A stretch of 64,000 nt of DNA from Ceratodon purpureus (lineage: Eukaryota > Streptophyta > Bryopsida > Pseudoditrichales > Ditrichaceae). The position numbers and the translations under genes are program-made. The notes below the pieces were generated by a model. That model was not told the DNA's origin. It searched no databases and worked only from the letters and a program-made list of their open reading frames with translations. This document shows, one piece after another, positions 1 through 11,564 of the stretch (position 1 is the first letter of the stretch; every line of letters starts with the position of its first letter). The DNA lies in the NCBI GenBank assembly GCA_014871385.1, contig CM026426.1, positions 33,153,426 through 33,217,425 of the forward strand, read 5' to 3'.

Positions 1-1332
1 GTTGCTGTCGGATCTAGAGCGCGTGCAAACTTCTGCAACCCTGCGTTGAGGATGGGTTCGTGGGGTCCTACAGGCAGGCCATATTGATCCAGCTTGATCC
101 GCATGGGCTCCTTCGGCTCTCCATCCTCTCCCTCTTCATATCCCTCCATGTCGTCTTCCTCTTCCATTTCTTCTTCCTCGAATTCGTCCTTGATGTCGTC
201 TTCGAACCCTGCCTCTTCAGAGTGTATCCCTTGTGAGCTGTACTGGGAGTCACTCCTCAGCGACCGCATGGGCATGCTCCCCGATGCGACTGGTGTGCGA
301 GAGCCGAAGGAGCGACCGACTGGGGAGGAGATGTCGGAGGCACCACGCCATCGCCCAGGGGGAGTTGTGTCCTCCTCTTCATACTGCGATGCCCCTCTCT
401 CCATCCCGCGGGTCCGCTTCAGAACTCCAGCAGGTTTCCAGCAAGGTAGCCCTGGAGATGCCCTCCCACCGCCCGCAGCCCCTGCCTTCGATCTTGGTGG
501 GCATCTTCCCGCCTCTCGATCCATCCAATTGGTCTCGACGCGGCGCTGCTTGCTGATGATCGGACGGCTGCGGCTGTGGGACTTGCCCCTTGGATCCTCA
601 TGCTCTTCCTCCATCTCCGACAGCGTACCCTCTGACCCGCGAAGAGCTGCTCGAATTGCCGCCACCGACAATCTGGTCCGGAGAGAAATCGGCTTCCTAG
701 GTCGCTGCCGCCACTCTGCAAAAACCTTGCCTCCCTCCTTCGGATTCTATGAAATGCGATACCCTGAGAACCCTAATTCCTGAAAGTCGCCCACCTAACT
801 CGCAAAACGACGGCTACTAACACAAAACTGACACGAATTCTAGGGACTTGTACCCTCAGCCCCCATTACACATGTAATGTAGTGCAGAAAACAACCCCCA
901 ACAATGACCCAAAATGACATCCTACTCTAACAGGACATGGACACACACATGCTGCGAAGCACTACATCGAATAGCACAGATGTAGATGGACTGAGGGTTT
1001 AGGGTTTTACTTACAGGTTTTGTGGGAGCCGCTTGCTTCGATTGTGTGTCTACCGCATCCTCCAGGTACGACACACCGCGGCGGTGGCGGGAGCTCCGCC
1101 TCGGCTGGAAGTCTGACTCCACAGAGGAGGATCGACGTCTCCTCCGACTTGCTGGCTCCGATGGAGCAGCGGAAGACCTAATTGACGAACCTGGACCAGA
1201 AGAGAAGAAGCCCGTGGCGAAGTCAGGGTCAAAACCCGCCTCCCTCAATCGCAGCACCACCTCTCTCCTATTCGCTTCCACAATTTCATCTCGCAAGAGC
1301 TCGTACGTAGGAGTTAATCTTGCCGCCGCCAT
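1..1332 (-). CDS. Ptta/En/Spm (Transposase_24)-type protein, 5' exons, partial
   Basis: This is the second protein of the CACTA element, probably the DNA-binding TNPA-like partner. Exon 1 runs from the ATG at 1332 to a GTAAGT donor after 1015. It is 318 bp, exactly as long as exon 1 of copy 2, and begins MAAARLTPTYELLRDEIVEA. A basic Arg/Ser-rich stretch follows (RRRRRSSSVESDFQPRR). Exon 2 starts after a CCTAG acceptor near 716 and stays open to the window edge. It has an Arg-rich part, then a strongly acidic Glu/Asp tract around 120-230, then ILNAGLQKFARALDPTAT, matching copy 2. The Transposase_24 core seen in copy 2 would lie before position 1. Phase across the exon 1/2 junction does not fit simply, so a small extra exon is possible. 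Confidence 0.75.
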
Positions 1333-3418
1333 ATCTCATGGATCCGCATGATGTTTCGTAATCCGGCTGCCATAAGTGATCACTAGTAGCTGACCCTATG
1401 GGCGTGCGTAGAGAAACAACCAGGCGGTGATCAGGTACACGTCTCTTAATTCTGTGCTTTGAATTAATTGTGCCAATAGTGACGCCACACGTCTTGTCTA
1501 ACATAGTATGCCGTCCCTTGAGACGCAAAGTTCTGTCACCTAAAACGTGGTATACTGTCCTATGTAACGTGATGTTAACGTAGTCCTCTGTTTTTTTTAA
1601 CGCGAAACAACGTAATGTGATGTCACTTGTGACGTGATGTATGGATTGTTCTATGTATATTCACATACCCCGTGCTGTTTGATAATGGCTGCTAATTGTT
1701 CTGTTCATACGGAACTTTACTTTTTCAATGCCTATATGTTTATATCAATTGCATTCAATATCTTGTGCGTTTCAGGTTGACTCGATCCTAATAATCTCTT
1801 GTGTTCTACAACCATAGAAGCAAATAGTTAGGTACGGAAACCTTGGGGATGTTTTTTGAGATCTTCGATGATTCTTCAAACATGTATTTAATTTAATGAT
1901 CTTTATGGGTAACCTATTCTGCTCCACTTCCAGCCTGAATTGTCTTGGTTGCTGCGAACATGGTCTCGGTGCCTAGACGTCCGTAAGGGATCTTTTTTTG
2001 ACCGCGCGTGCTGTAGTCTCGGTTGCTGCCACCACGGTCTCGGTGAAGATGCTTTTAAAGTTAACGAGAGAGGTGTACAAGTATTTACGTATCTTAATGT
2101 TCTCCTTCTGTGATCTATGTACTTCTATAAGTGCCTAAGTCGCTATAGAGGGATGAAAATAGAACGTGCACGAAGTTGATTTCATCAGGCACTAGAAGAG
2201 GTGAGAAGCTTCATTCCACAAAATAGATTCAGATGAGTAATGCTGGTGATCGTAACGGGATACAATGTGGTGTAGTCTAATATGTAGCCTGATGTAATGT
2301 CTTGTGTGACGTGATATAATGTCCATTGTGACGTGATTTAAAGTCACACATGACGTTATAAAATATCAAATCTGTCGTGATGCAATGTCAACTGTGACAC
2401 GATGTAACGTGATCCAATGGCACTTCTATCATTGGTGGTCCCTGGTAATGGCTGGTAACTTGTCGTGTCGATGAAACTTATTCTTTTTTATGCCTGTTTA
2501 TGCTTTCACACAGTAGTTCTAGGAGCGATGTAATTAACGCCAAAGATATCTGAATGTCACGTTGCCGAAGAGAATTTCAAAAGAAAACGTCTAACTAAAC
2601 ACTGATTACTCTTACTGTAATGCAGGAGCAGACGTGACGTGAAGATACTTTTAAAGTTTACGAGAGTACATTCACTAAGCATTCTCAACTCTCAGAACAT
2701 AGATAACGCAGAGATCGTTTGCGTACTGAACCATCACAGCGTTCGCATTCTGTGGTCTACGTACTGGAATCTATCTCCTACGTCACTGCGGAGATACGAA
2801 CCTAGGACGTGGACGACATTTATTTCTGGAGGCTTCGAAAGAGGTGAGAATTATCATTTCATCAATCACACTGTCGCTCTGACTGTTCGGGCATACTGAT
2901 CACTTTATACGCCTATTGTAATGTCCTTTTTAACGTATTCTAACTGTAACTCGCTTGTCATCTTAAACGTGACATACTGTCAACGGTGACTGATGTTACG
3001 TCACTGTTGACGCGATGGCACCTGGTCGACGTCACTATTAACGCGATGTAACGTAGTTGTAGAACACAGTGATAACCGAGCAAAAACAGGTGAATGAATT
3101 TCTCATGAACTCTGACGAAATACATTAGATAAAGCCATAGTCATATTAAGCCGGAAGTCGGTGAAATATGTTAACTGAAAAAGTGATATATCCGTCTATG
3201 CCTCAGTTTGCTAGCTGTAGAGGGCAAATCCCAGAACGTCAATACAAGGGACTAAGATGAAGTGAAAACACATCTCTGACCCCAAAAACGCAACAGAATT
3301 ACATTTTCCCGAGAGGGTTGTCCTGGAGTCTGAGATGCTAAAGCTAATGTGTAGAAAAATGCAAAAAAGGTCTGATCCTCTATACAGTGCCACATCGTGC
3401 GCCAGTAGCATCTGACAC
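1333..3418. other. Non-coding CACTA interior with short ACGT-type repeats
   Basis: No gene is supported here. The stretch is dense in degenerate repeats alternating TGTCA-type and AACG-type cores (for example 1540-1680, 2280-2420 and 2930-3060). It also holds two copies of an exon-like module at about 2043-2210 and 2637-2860. It separates the divergent minus-strand Transposase_24-like gene from the central reading frames. Copy 2 (39450-41820) has the same content but aligns only in patches. Confidence 0.6.
2043..2210 (+). repeat. Reiterated exon-like module, copy 1a
   Basis: The module starts GAAGATGCTTTTAAAGTT, continues through GAGGTGTACAAGTATTTA and a block around GAACGTGCACGA, and ends GAAGAG followed by GTGAGA, a good splice donor. 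Related copies are at about 2637-2860, 39967-40310, 40645-40812 and 41085-41140. At 2622 and 40624 the sequence before the module ends in TGCAG or ATGCAGG, like an acceptor. It may be a duplicated exon remnant; no intact protein is read from any copy. Confidence 0.5.
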
Positions 3419-3950
3419 CTAGTTCTCCTCTGTAACTGATCCCTCGCTGGCACTCAGGAAAACAGAGGTGGCAGCGTCCGAGTGGGTCTCCAGAGAAGAA
3501 CAGTCGGAGGTTCGGAATGAGTACGACCAGGGCTTCGATTCTCCGGTGTCTTTGGTGACTTCGTCGAGGACTCCTCGATGTGCAGCTGATGACCTGCGGG
3601 TACTCCTGGAGTCATGATAATGCTGTAAGAAGTCTACAAAATGGATGCCGGTCGCCTTTCCCAGTGACTCCACCTCCTGGTAACAAGGATCACTCCAATA
3701 GAATTCGTTAGAAAATGTCACAAACGACGCAAGGGCTGGGAGATTCGGGAGCTCAATGCCTTGTGTTTCCTTTCGCAAATGAACCTCGGCCAACCAACTA
3801 AAAAAAACATGCTTGTCCATTTCCTTAGAGAAGCAGCGGACGCTAAGCTGGAAGCAAGGAGGACCGAATGCCAACAGTGTCTGAGATCAAAAAAATAGCC
3901 TCTCTGGTGACTGAGGAAGGGAGGAGTCTGACTATTTTGCACACCCCAAT
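3419..3950 (-). CDS. Unrecognised CACTA-borne protein, exon
   Basis: I do not recognise the product. An open frame of about 150 codons runs on the minus strand from an apparent acceptor (TTGATCTCAG) near 3885 to a stop at 3419. It contains EMDKHVFFSWLAEVHLRKE, LPNLPALASFVTFSNEFYWS, EVESLGKATGIHFVDF and a polar Ser-rich tail with GESKPWSYSFRTSDCSSLE. The same segment is present at 42058-42470 in copy 2, with many changes that keep the residue or its class, plus one in-frame stop. Conservation in two diverged copies argues that it was coding. It lies between the divergent Transposase_24-like and tnp2 genes. It could be an extra exon of the former or a separate cargo gene. Confidence 0.5.
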
Positions 3951-5174
3951 CATAGGTAAGACCTTCTCATTACAAGAGTTGGAAGAAAGGAGATGTGGCT
4001 GTCGATTTCAATACTGAAAAAGGCGACCTCATGGAGGACCTATCGGTTTTCCCTTGATGGATATTGTACTGGCATTGCATATCTCTCATTTGCGTGAAAA
4101 CACTCTTGCATGCGTCGGAGGTGATTGAATTGGAAGTATGGGAGTCACAAACAGAAGCAGTACTAACTACTGATGAGTACTGAACTAGCTAGTACTTAAG
4201 TACCAGGCTAGGATTAATTGCCCGAAATCTAAACGTACATGCAATCTAGTGACTTGATAGCCGGTACCATGCGTACATGCAATCTATTCACTTCATTCCA
4301 GGTACTCTTTGTACATCGATTTTGTATGATCACAAAGTCGTTAGCACATGTGGAATGTGCAATCCTATTACCTAGATTAGAACATGAGTAGTCTTATAGC
4401 TATGTCCAACTGTTTTGTCTACAGTTAAATACCCTGAGCTAGGAACCAGAGGACCTGGAGCGTGAAGACGACCGAAGCACGTGAGACCCTTCGCGGTGTG
4501 AATCAAAGACACAAGTCACAATCCTACTCAATGATTTTCTCATTTTGTATTGCTGTGTCCACTGAATTTGAATAAACGCGGAATGAAGTCATCTACTGTC
4601 AGAGGTGACTAAACTCTACGTCTCCTTCAACGTAATTTACCGTCACTCTTGACGTGATAGAACCTGATCGCAACGTCTTGCATAACGGGACGTAACGTAA
4701 TACTTAACGCTTTAGTCCAGAAAATCTAACTTCAAGTAGGACTACATTGCCATTGAAATGGACTACCGTGGTGGCGATGGTTGAATGAGTCCGATTGCAA
4801 GCATTAAACCTCTTAGCTATTTTTGTCATCTGTCTTGTTTTCCAAATATGCCTGGAGCTTTGAACTATGGTGTCCGTCATGTGAATACAGTTCGGGTTGA
4901 CACAGGGATTCGGGTCATTGAGAGTGGATTCTTGGACACACACAGCGAACAAGACTCCATAAACCCAGGTAGCAACCACAATCTCCACTTAGTAGGAACT
5001 TTATTTGATGAACATGTGACCAATATTAGCTTATACCACTGCTTTCGTTGAATAGTCTTAGTACGTCTTGCATGCGTCATTATTTTCCGTCACTGGAAAC
5101 GCAATCTAACGTAATGTAATGCTACCAAGACGTCACATGCCGTCACTTGAAACGCGACATAAACCTTTGAGGCT
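3951..5174. other. Non-coding CACTA interior
   Basis: No gene is supported. The sequence is moderately AT-rich, with ACGT-type short repeats near 4610-4700 and 5080-5170. A weak open frame at 4785-5051 has a partial counterpart at 43400-43740 in copy 2 but no recognisable domain. Confidence 0.4.
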
Positions 5175-5663
5175 ATGGGTGACCACAAAACGGACCGGTG
5201 CTGTAAATGTCCGCCAGATACAAGCAGTATGGGGGTGTCTGATGAGGAACACGAAGTATGGATTCCGACTGCGGAAGAGTGCGAAGTGATCCTTATCCTC
5301 TCAAATCTAGATGAGTATTTGACCCCCCCTCAAAGGACGGAGGCTGTGATCACTGAGGCGGAAAACATGCGTACCTTGAATCCTCTGCGACTGGGCCCGT
5401 ATTGTGAGCTTTGCAGGTCCCGGAACATTCCAAGGATCGCAAGTCCGAGTTGGAAGCCAAAAATGACAAGACCGGTTGCTTCAAGGACAATGAAACGCAC
5501 AGCCAATGCATATGCTGCTGCCATCGGGGACGGGAAGATGTACGTGTCGCGGTTGCCCAAGCGTTCACCGATACGAACATCTTCAACGTCACATGAGACT
5601 GATATAGCAATCACCCTTGCAGATCACGAAGGCTGGGACAAATTAGATTACTCTGTTGAGTGA
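5175..5663 (+). CDS. Small conserved CACTA protein of unknown function (162 aa)
   Basis: The ATG at 5175 opens a 162-codon frame. It begins MGDHKTDRCCKCPPDTSS, has an acidic part (EEHEVWIPTAEECEV), then LILSNLDEYL, LGPYCELCRSRNIP and a basic middle, and ends HEGWDKLDYSVE. The two CxxC-like pairs could bind metal, but I know no family match. Copy 2 has the same segment at 47590-48036 with a disrupting indel, and there the 5' part is split by a nested element. It lies about 400 bp upstream of tnp2 on the same strand. It may be a separate protein or an upstream exon. The opposite strand is also open for about 95 codons in both copies, so the coding strand is not certain. Confidence 0.45.
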   Translation: MGDHKTDRCCKCPPDTSSMGVSDEEHEVWIPTAEECEVILILSNLDEYLTPPQRTEAVITEAENMRTLNPLRLGPYCELCRSRNIPRIASPSWKPKMTRPVASRTMKRTANAYAAAIGDGKMYVSRLPKRSPIRTSSTSHETDIAITLADHEGWDKLDYSVE

Positions 5664-6062
5664 TCCAAACAGTGCTGGATTCATGAGCGGTAGTAGGGCT
5701 ATCAAATCCGCAATCTGTGATACGCATTACTTGCAGCAGACGTACCGTCGTCTACGGAGCCCCTGAAAATGGCAACAATGCTCTGGATATATGTTCTCAC
5801 TACGTCATATGTCTCTCGCACCTTCCGTCATAGAAAATGTGTAGTGACATAATGTAACATCTACAAAGACGTCATGCCACGTCACATGAAACGCGATATA
5901 TGATTCTGTAGCGTCTTTGCGCGTTATGGTTTATGTCACCTCAAACGGCATATAACGCATTCTAAAACGTGTTCTACTGTCACTTTAAACGGACCTTACG
6001 GTGAACTACGCATGCGTAAATTACATCATTAGCTGCATGAAGTCCGCGTCCTACTCTATCAG

Positions 6063-9000
6063 ATGGCCTCCTGTACAGAAATGGCGGTCAACAGTGGAAA
6101 ACGCAAGTGGAGATCGACTGAGGAGATAATTCACCATCACGAACTTCAATTTGCTGCAAGCAGAGAGGTTCCTATAACGAGGTGGTCATGCCCATGCACG
6201 TACTGTCACGGAGGTTGACGCTTGCTTGTGCGAGCAATAACTAAGCATCTGAAATCTTATGGACGCGACCCATTTCTGTACCGCTCTATGATTGGAGGAG
6301 ATCCCCCAGAGGGGTACCCGGAGGATGGAGCATGGTACCACAGCGATGAGGAGTGGACGGTAGACAATACTGATGGCCGCAATGAAGAGGTTTTTGAGCA
6401 TCTTGAACCTAAAGACGCAGGTGATGATCCGCCTGGCCACCACGATGTTCATAAGCAGTTTGAAGACGCTCTGCGCACCGCTGAAGAATTACAGAAGATT
6501 GCACAAGATTCTGAGAATAGGCCCAACGATGACACTGATGAAGCAGACTTTGCAGATAGCACAGTCCAGGCGTTGGAGTTAGTATATTCGGAGGCCTCAC
6601 ATCCAGTGTATGCAGGTAGTTCTGTAAGCCTAATTTCAGCAGTGGTTGTCATCATGACACTGTGCACGACCCATGGGGTGAGCAACGCATTTGTAACAGA
6701 GCTGCTTCATTATCTATCGGGGGAGCTTCTTCCGAAGGGAAACGTCTTGCCTGCGAAGAACTACAAGGCAAAGATAATGCTGCAGGCACTCGGACTAGCG
6801 TACAATGTTATACATGCTTGTCCTGCAGGTTGCGTTCTATTTCGTAGAGAGCACGCGGACTGCAAATCACGTCCTCGCTGCGGGAAAAGCAGATACAGAG
6901 AAGGTACTCTGTGTCATTTGTAACGTAGTTTATGTCATAAGGAATTTCAGTGTGTGTTATCTGTAACGCACCTTATGTCATCTGCAACTTTGTTTTCTAC
7001 ATCTGTAAGTCAGTATATGTCATTGGAAACGCAACTGTATGTCATGAGTAACTCAGTCTATGTCATTTTAAACGCACTTTATGTCACCATTAAGAATACA
7101 TTCATGTCATCTTAGACGCATTGTTTGTGTCACGTGTCACACAATTTCTGTCATCTGTAACGTGATGTAGTGTTCTCTGTATCTGTATGAAGGTACGAAG
7201 ACAGCTCCAATGAAGGTTGTAAGGCACTTTCCCCTTATTCCGAGGTTGAGGCGCATGTTTGGCTCTCCTGCAATTGCAAAGCTTTTGAAATGGCATTCAG
7301 AGCGTGGGGTGACCACGAACGGGGATGGCGATCGGGTAATGGACTCCGTAATCGACAGTCCCGCTTGGAGACACATTGGAGTCATAGATCCCACATTCAA
7401 GCAGAAAATCGGAACGTGCGCCTGGCACTGTCACTTGATGGACTGAACCCTTTTTCACTTTGGAGTACGTCACATTCAACGTGGCCTGTTCTCTTGATAA
7501 TTTACAACCTCCCACCGTGGTTACTCACAAAACGCTTTTTCATCATGCCGAGCATTTTAATTTCGGGCAAGGAGTCACCGACGGACAAGAACATAGACGT
7601 TTTCATTGCGCCACTTTTGGAAGAATTGCATGCCCTCTGGGGAGGCGTACCAGCCGTGGACGCTTTAGCAGATCCACCGGAGAGGTCCTTCACCCTCCGT
7701 GGCCTCTTATTATGGACAATTTCGGATTTTCCCGCTTCTGGATTGAGTTCTGGACAATAAACGAAGGGCTACAGGGCTTGCCCAGTTTGTGGTCCGAACA
7801 TTGTTTCGAGAAGTGCGAGGGGCCCTAACGGCCAGAAGATAGTGTACGTAGATGCACGCCAGCGTCTTCCGGAGGACCATGCATTCCGTACCGATATGCG
7901 ATTCAACGGCCTTGAAGAGAGAGGTTGTTCATGTTCAAGGATGACAGGCAGCGATGTCCTGCAATTTGCACAAGAAAGGGAGGCGTACATTGCCTCTGGT
8001 GGCAGGGCAGACGGTCCAGGCGATCCTGTGAGGAGGCACGGAGTGAAGAGAATTTCCGCGCTTTTCTCCCTTCCCTATTGGAAGGTTTGGGCCATGCCGC
8101 TCATTACTTTTTATTTTTGCTCCAGTTGTCGAGACGTTTAAGTGCAAGAGATGCTTTGTAACGTGAAACTTTGTTATCTCGTGTCACCACAAAGTCTTTA
8201 AATGATGACGTGCGACATAGAGTACCGTCACTTTAAACACTGAACAGCGTTAAAACCTGTCTACCTATGTCACTTGAAAACGTCCCATTCTGTCATCCCA
8301 AAGAAATATATAGAATTTTAGAATTTTGAACGTGGCCGTCAATGTGGTGCAGGACTTGCTGATCAGGCATACCTTGGACGTCATGCATTGCGAGAAAAAC
8401 CTTTGTGAAAATATAATAAAGACTTTGTTCGGGGAGACTGACTTTCCTCGAGGACGCATGGACTTCAAAGATATGGGAGTGAGGCCTAACTTATGGTTGA
8501 GACAAACTGACGGCAGAGACCGCCGGCTATTCATGCCACACGCACCTTATGTTCTCCTTCCACAAGCGAAGACTGACATGCTTGCCGTAATAGAATCGAC
8601 GAAGGTGCCACAGAATTATGCAGGCGCCATTCACAAAAGGGTGTCTGAAGGAAGATTGAGATTTCTTAAATCCCATGACTTTCACATCCTAATGCAACAG
8701 GTAAGCAAATTTCAATTCTTCGTTGCTATTATGTTTAAGTTGACCTATTAAATGTGTGTCAGGTACAGAGATACAAGCAATATGTTACTTCCTGTCAATG
8801 GAATGTTTTAGTTAACACTTTAGCATGTTCCTTTGTGTTATGCCAAATTCCTCGGAGATGCAGTGTAACGTTACTTGAAACAATGAGTAAGGTACCTTTG
8901 ATGTCAAAACATGTTGCTTCATGTTATTTTGAACTTGATGAAACGCAATTCCGCGTTACTGGAAACAAGGGGTAACCCCAGGGTGAAGACAAAGCACATA

Positions 9001-10745
9001 TGCAGATTCATGTCCCTTGAAAACAATGAGCCATCTTGTACCTTTCTGTAGTATGTAAACAGAATATTAATTCCGTACTTTCTGACATTCTATTTAACTC
9101 TTTTTCTGGCATTTGCAGATACTACCCGTGTCATTGAGGAATGTCGATATGAATCGCAAAGTCCGGACCTGCATCATGAGAGTCAGCAGGGTATTTAGGC
9201 GCTTGTGCAGTCGTACAGTCAACCCGGTCAAAGAACAGGAATGGGTTGCAGACGCGAACGAGACACTCTGTATGATTGAGCGCGAGTTCCCTCTAGGTTC
9301 AATGGTCATCATGGCGCACCTTCTTGTGCATCTCATGGAGGAGCTATTTCTATGCGGCCCAGTTCAGAGTCGTTGGATGTATCCAATGGAGAGATACATG
9401 AAGACCCTCAAGGATTATGTGCGTTCGTACGCTCGGCCCGAGGGTTGCATGGCAGAGGCATACTCTATGGAAGAAACACTTGGATTCTGCTCAGAGTATA
9501 TGGAACGTTACGAAGCTACGTCCCGGAGAGTGTGGGACGCAAATGAAGAGCAGGCAATGCACGATGAAATGGTGGAGGGGAAGGGAGTAAGGCGACTGAT
9601 GTCCCGCACTCTTCGGGAATGGATTCACAGCTTTGTAATCACAAACGCCGCCTCACTTCAACACTACAGACGGTGCCACCCTAAACTATAGCTGTGACCC
9701 TTCCCTTTTTTTTTCCCCTTCATATCTCAACGTCCGTAAACATGATTTAATGTCTTTAGAAACATGATTTTACGTTTACGTCACCGGAATTCATGTTAAC
9801 ATCCGTTAAACCGTGTCACTGCGTACATTGTTTCCCTTAAACCTAACGCAACAGCTGTTACATGTCTTCATAATTGCCCACTTCAGAGCATACGAGGTGG
9901 AACAGGAGTCTAGGTCGTCACTACGCCGCCAGCGCCATCGTGGAAGACCTCCTCGAAGGGGACGGAGGCCCTCTAATACGCCTTCAGAGCTGCGGGCTTT
10001 GCCAGCCTTTTCAGATTGGCTGACTGCTGCGGTTGCCACCGACCGTGCCACTGGCTCCAGGCGCGTCGACCAGACCACGTTCGATTTGTCGAGGCCTCCA
10101 TCATTTATTGCAATAGCGTATCGGTCAATGAAGGCTTATGGCATGCACTTTCGTTGCCGCTCAGTTGAAGCTTCAAACACCACCATGGACAGTGGAGTGC
10201 ATGCATCCTTCACAGATGATGGAGGGGCAGAGTCAGAGGAGAACGTGGGCCATGTTGAAGAAATACTCGAATTGGACTACAGGCGTACATGCGTCGTAGT
10301 TCTTGTATGTTCCTGGGTTAAAGGAAGAACAGGGGGTGCTGCTCCTACAATGAAGCGGGATGAACACGGGTTCCTTTCCGTGAACTTCGCAGATCAGTAC
10401 AGAGCACCTTTTGGTCCCCAGTAATCTGCTTTTCCCATTCATGTACAGCAAGTGTTTTTTGCGACCGACGACGGGCCGTGGAAGGTGGTCTGCAAGGTTG
10501 ATGTTCGAGGCAGCCGTGGAGGTCGCGCATTCGCAGAAGAAGAGGACGACGCAGATGCACAGATCACCGGCCTTGTTTCATCACGTGCCAATAACTTTGA
10601 CACCAGCAGGCCCGAAGCTTCAGACTCGGAGGACTTCATAGTAAACGGTCCTTTGTAGAAAGGCACATGGTTGGTCCTCTAGCAGCGGACAGTGACGATG
10701 AGGAAGCGGACCACCTCCTCGGCGATTCATCAGATAGTGAGCATT
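6063..10745 (+). pseudogene. CACTA tnp2 transposase (Transposase_21, DUF4218, DUF4216), copy 1
   Basis: Catalytic transposase of the element, which cuts DNA at the CACTA ends. The ATG at 6063 begins MASCTEMAVNSGKRKWRS. Exon 1 (to 6903) carries TTHGVSNAFVTELLHYLS, LPAKNYKAKIMLQALGL and NVIHACPAGCVLFRREHADC, the usual tnp2 N-terminal half. Exon 2 (from 7193 to about 8090) has RHFPLIPRLRRMF, DSPAWRHI, LDGLNPFSLWSTSHSTWPV and NLPPWLLTK. Exon 3 (8353-8700) has HTLDVMHCEKNLCENII. Exon 4 (9119-9691) is DUF4218 (LVHLMEELFLCGPVQSRWMY, PMERYMKTLKDYV). From 9889 on is DUF4216 (EEILELDYRRTCVVVLVC, DEHGFLSVNFADQ, QVFFATDDGPW). Defects: CAA to TGA at about 6218, a 1-bp loss near 7398, and a frameshift near 10650. 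The TAA before the QVFF segment occurs in both copies. Confidence 0.92.
6904..7192 (+). repeat. Intron made of about twelve 21-bp tandem repeats
   Basis: This 289-bp intron (donor AAG|GTACTC, acceptor ATGAAG) consists almost wholly of imperfect units of about 21 bp on the pattern AACGCANTNTATGTCATCTGT. The same motif family fills the element's subterminal regions. The matching intron of copy 2 (49275-49563) has the same length and, by eye, differs at one base. That is less than the flanking exons differ. Confidence 0.8.
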
Positions 10746-11564
10746 GACCCTCCACAGATTTGATGTCAAATGACTGTAAATGATGTTTAACGTAACGCAG
10801 TTGCACGTGTAATGAACAGCAATTGTCTTTTTTAATAACGTTCACAACGCAATGCATGCTAAAGCTACGTTAACAATGACGTGTGAACATCAGAAGTACT
10901 GTAATAGTTACAAATTCGTTAATAGTGACGCTATCACGTTAAACCTGCGTACAGTCTATCACAGACGTTAAAACCATGTCAATAGTGACACTTTCACATC
11001 AAAACATTACGCAATGCATCCGACGTTTAAGTTAACGCGCGCGTCAATTAGACGCGTTTTTATGTCACTCAAAACGTGCGCGTCACTGTTGACTCCCCCT
11101 ACGATATACCCTACAGACAACCTAGCCGCCACGTCAGCAGAACCTAAACTCTAGACCTACGTTTTTAGTAACGCAGTTGAACGTTTCCCATGTCAACCTG
11201 AACACCCTCTACGTTAAAAGAAACGTGCTGACATGGGATGTGACTAAATTCATCCATTACTAAACTACCCTGAGGTAAAAAACTCCCCGGAAAAGTTACT
11301 TTCCACAAAGCACAGCTATGTCAAAGTTGACGCGAAATTGTCTCGCTTTGTTATCTTTAACACCGAACCGTCACTTCAAAATTCAAGTTGACACTCTTTG
11401 ACAGAACCCGTTAAAACAACGTCAAAAGTGACGCATGCACGTTAAATCGTTTAACATGCAGTATGTTTATTTGGATCACATTTCCACACTAATTTACATA
11501 ATTCGAGGTTTACGTCACTGTTGACGCAGTTTAACGCAGGACAGAATGTTGTTCTGCTCTAGTG
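10746..11564 (+). repeat. Right subterminal repeat region of CACTA copy 1
   Basis: After the tnp2 reading ends, about 0.8 kb contains many short repeats with AACG and GTCA cores in both orientations (for example GTTAACGCG, CGTCACTGTTGACGC, CGTTAAAAC). Such regions bind the TNPA-type protein in En/Spm elements. The last 15 bp are the terminal inverted repeat. The corresponding region of copy 2 is 53095-54062. Confidence 0.8.

Larger units (their letters stand above)
1..11564 (+). mobile_element. CACTA (En/Spm) transposon, copy 1, right part
   Basis: The right end reads as the inverse of CACTAGAGCAGAACA at 11550-11564, the same terminus as the complete copy at 32368-54062. The three bases after it are AGT; the matching left duplication is outside the window. 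Inside are the minus-strand Transposase_24-like gene (cut by the window start), an unrecognised minus-strand reading frame, a small plus-strand reading frame and the plus-strand tnp2 gene. Gene order and orientation match copy 2. The tnp2 gene carries a nonsense codon and frameshifts, so this copy is not autonomous. It is inserted just upstream of a copia fossil. Confidence 0.9.

Noticed and set aside
94-783. Ser/Pro-rich plus-strand frame at the window start
   Set aside because: It is the antisense of the acidic exon 2 of the Transposase_24-like gene; the same shadow appears at 38187-38801.
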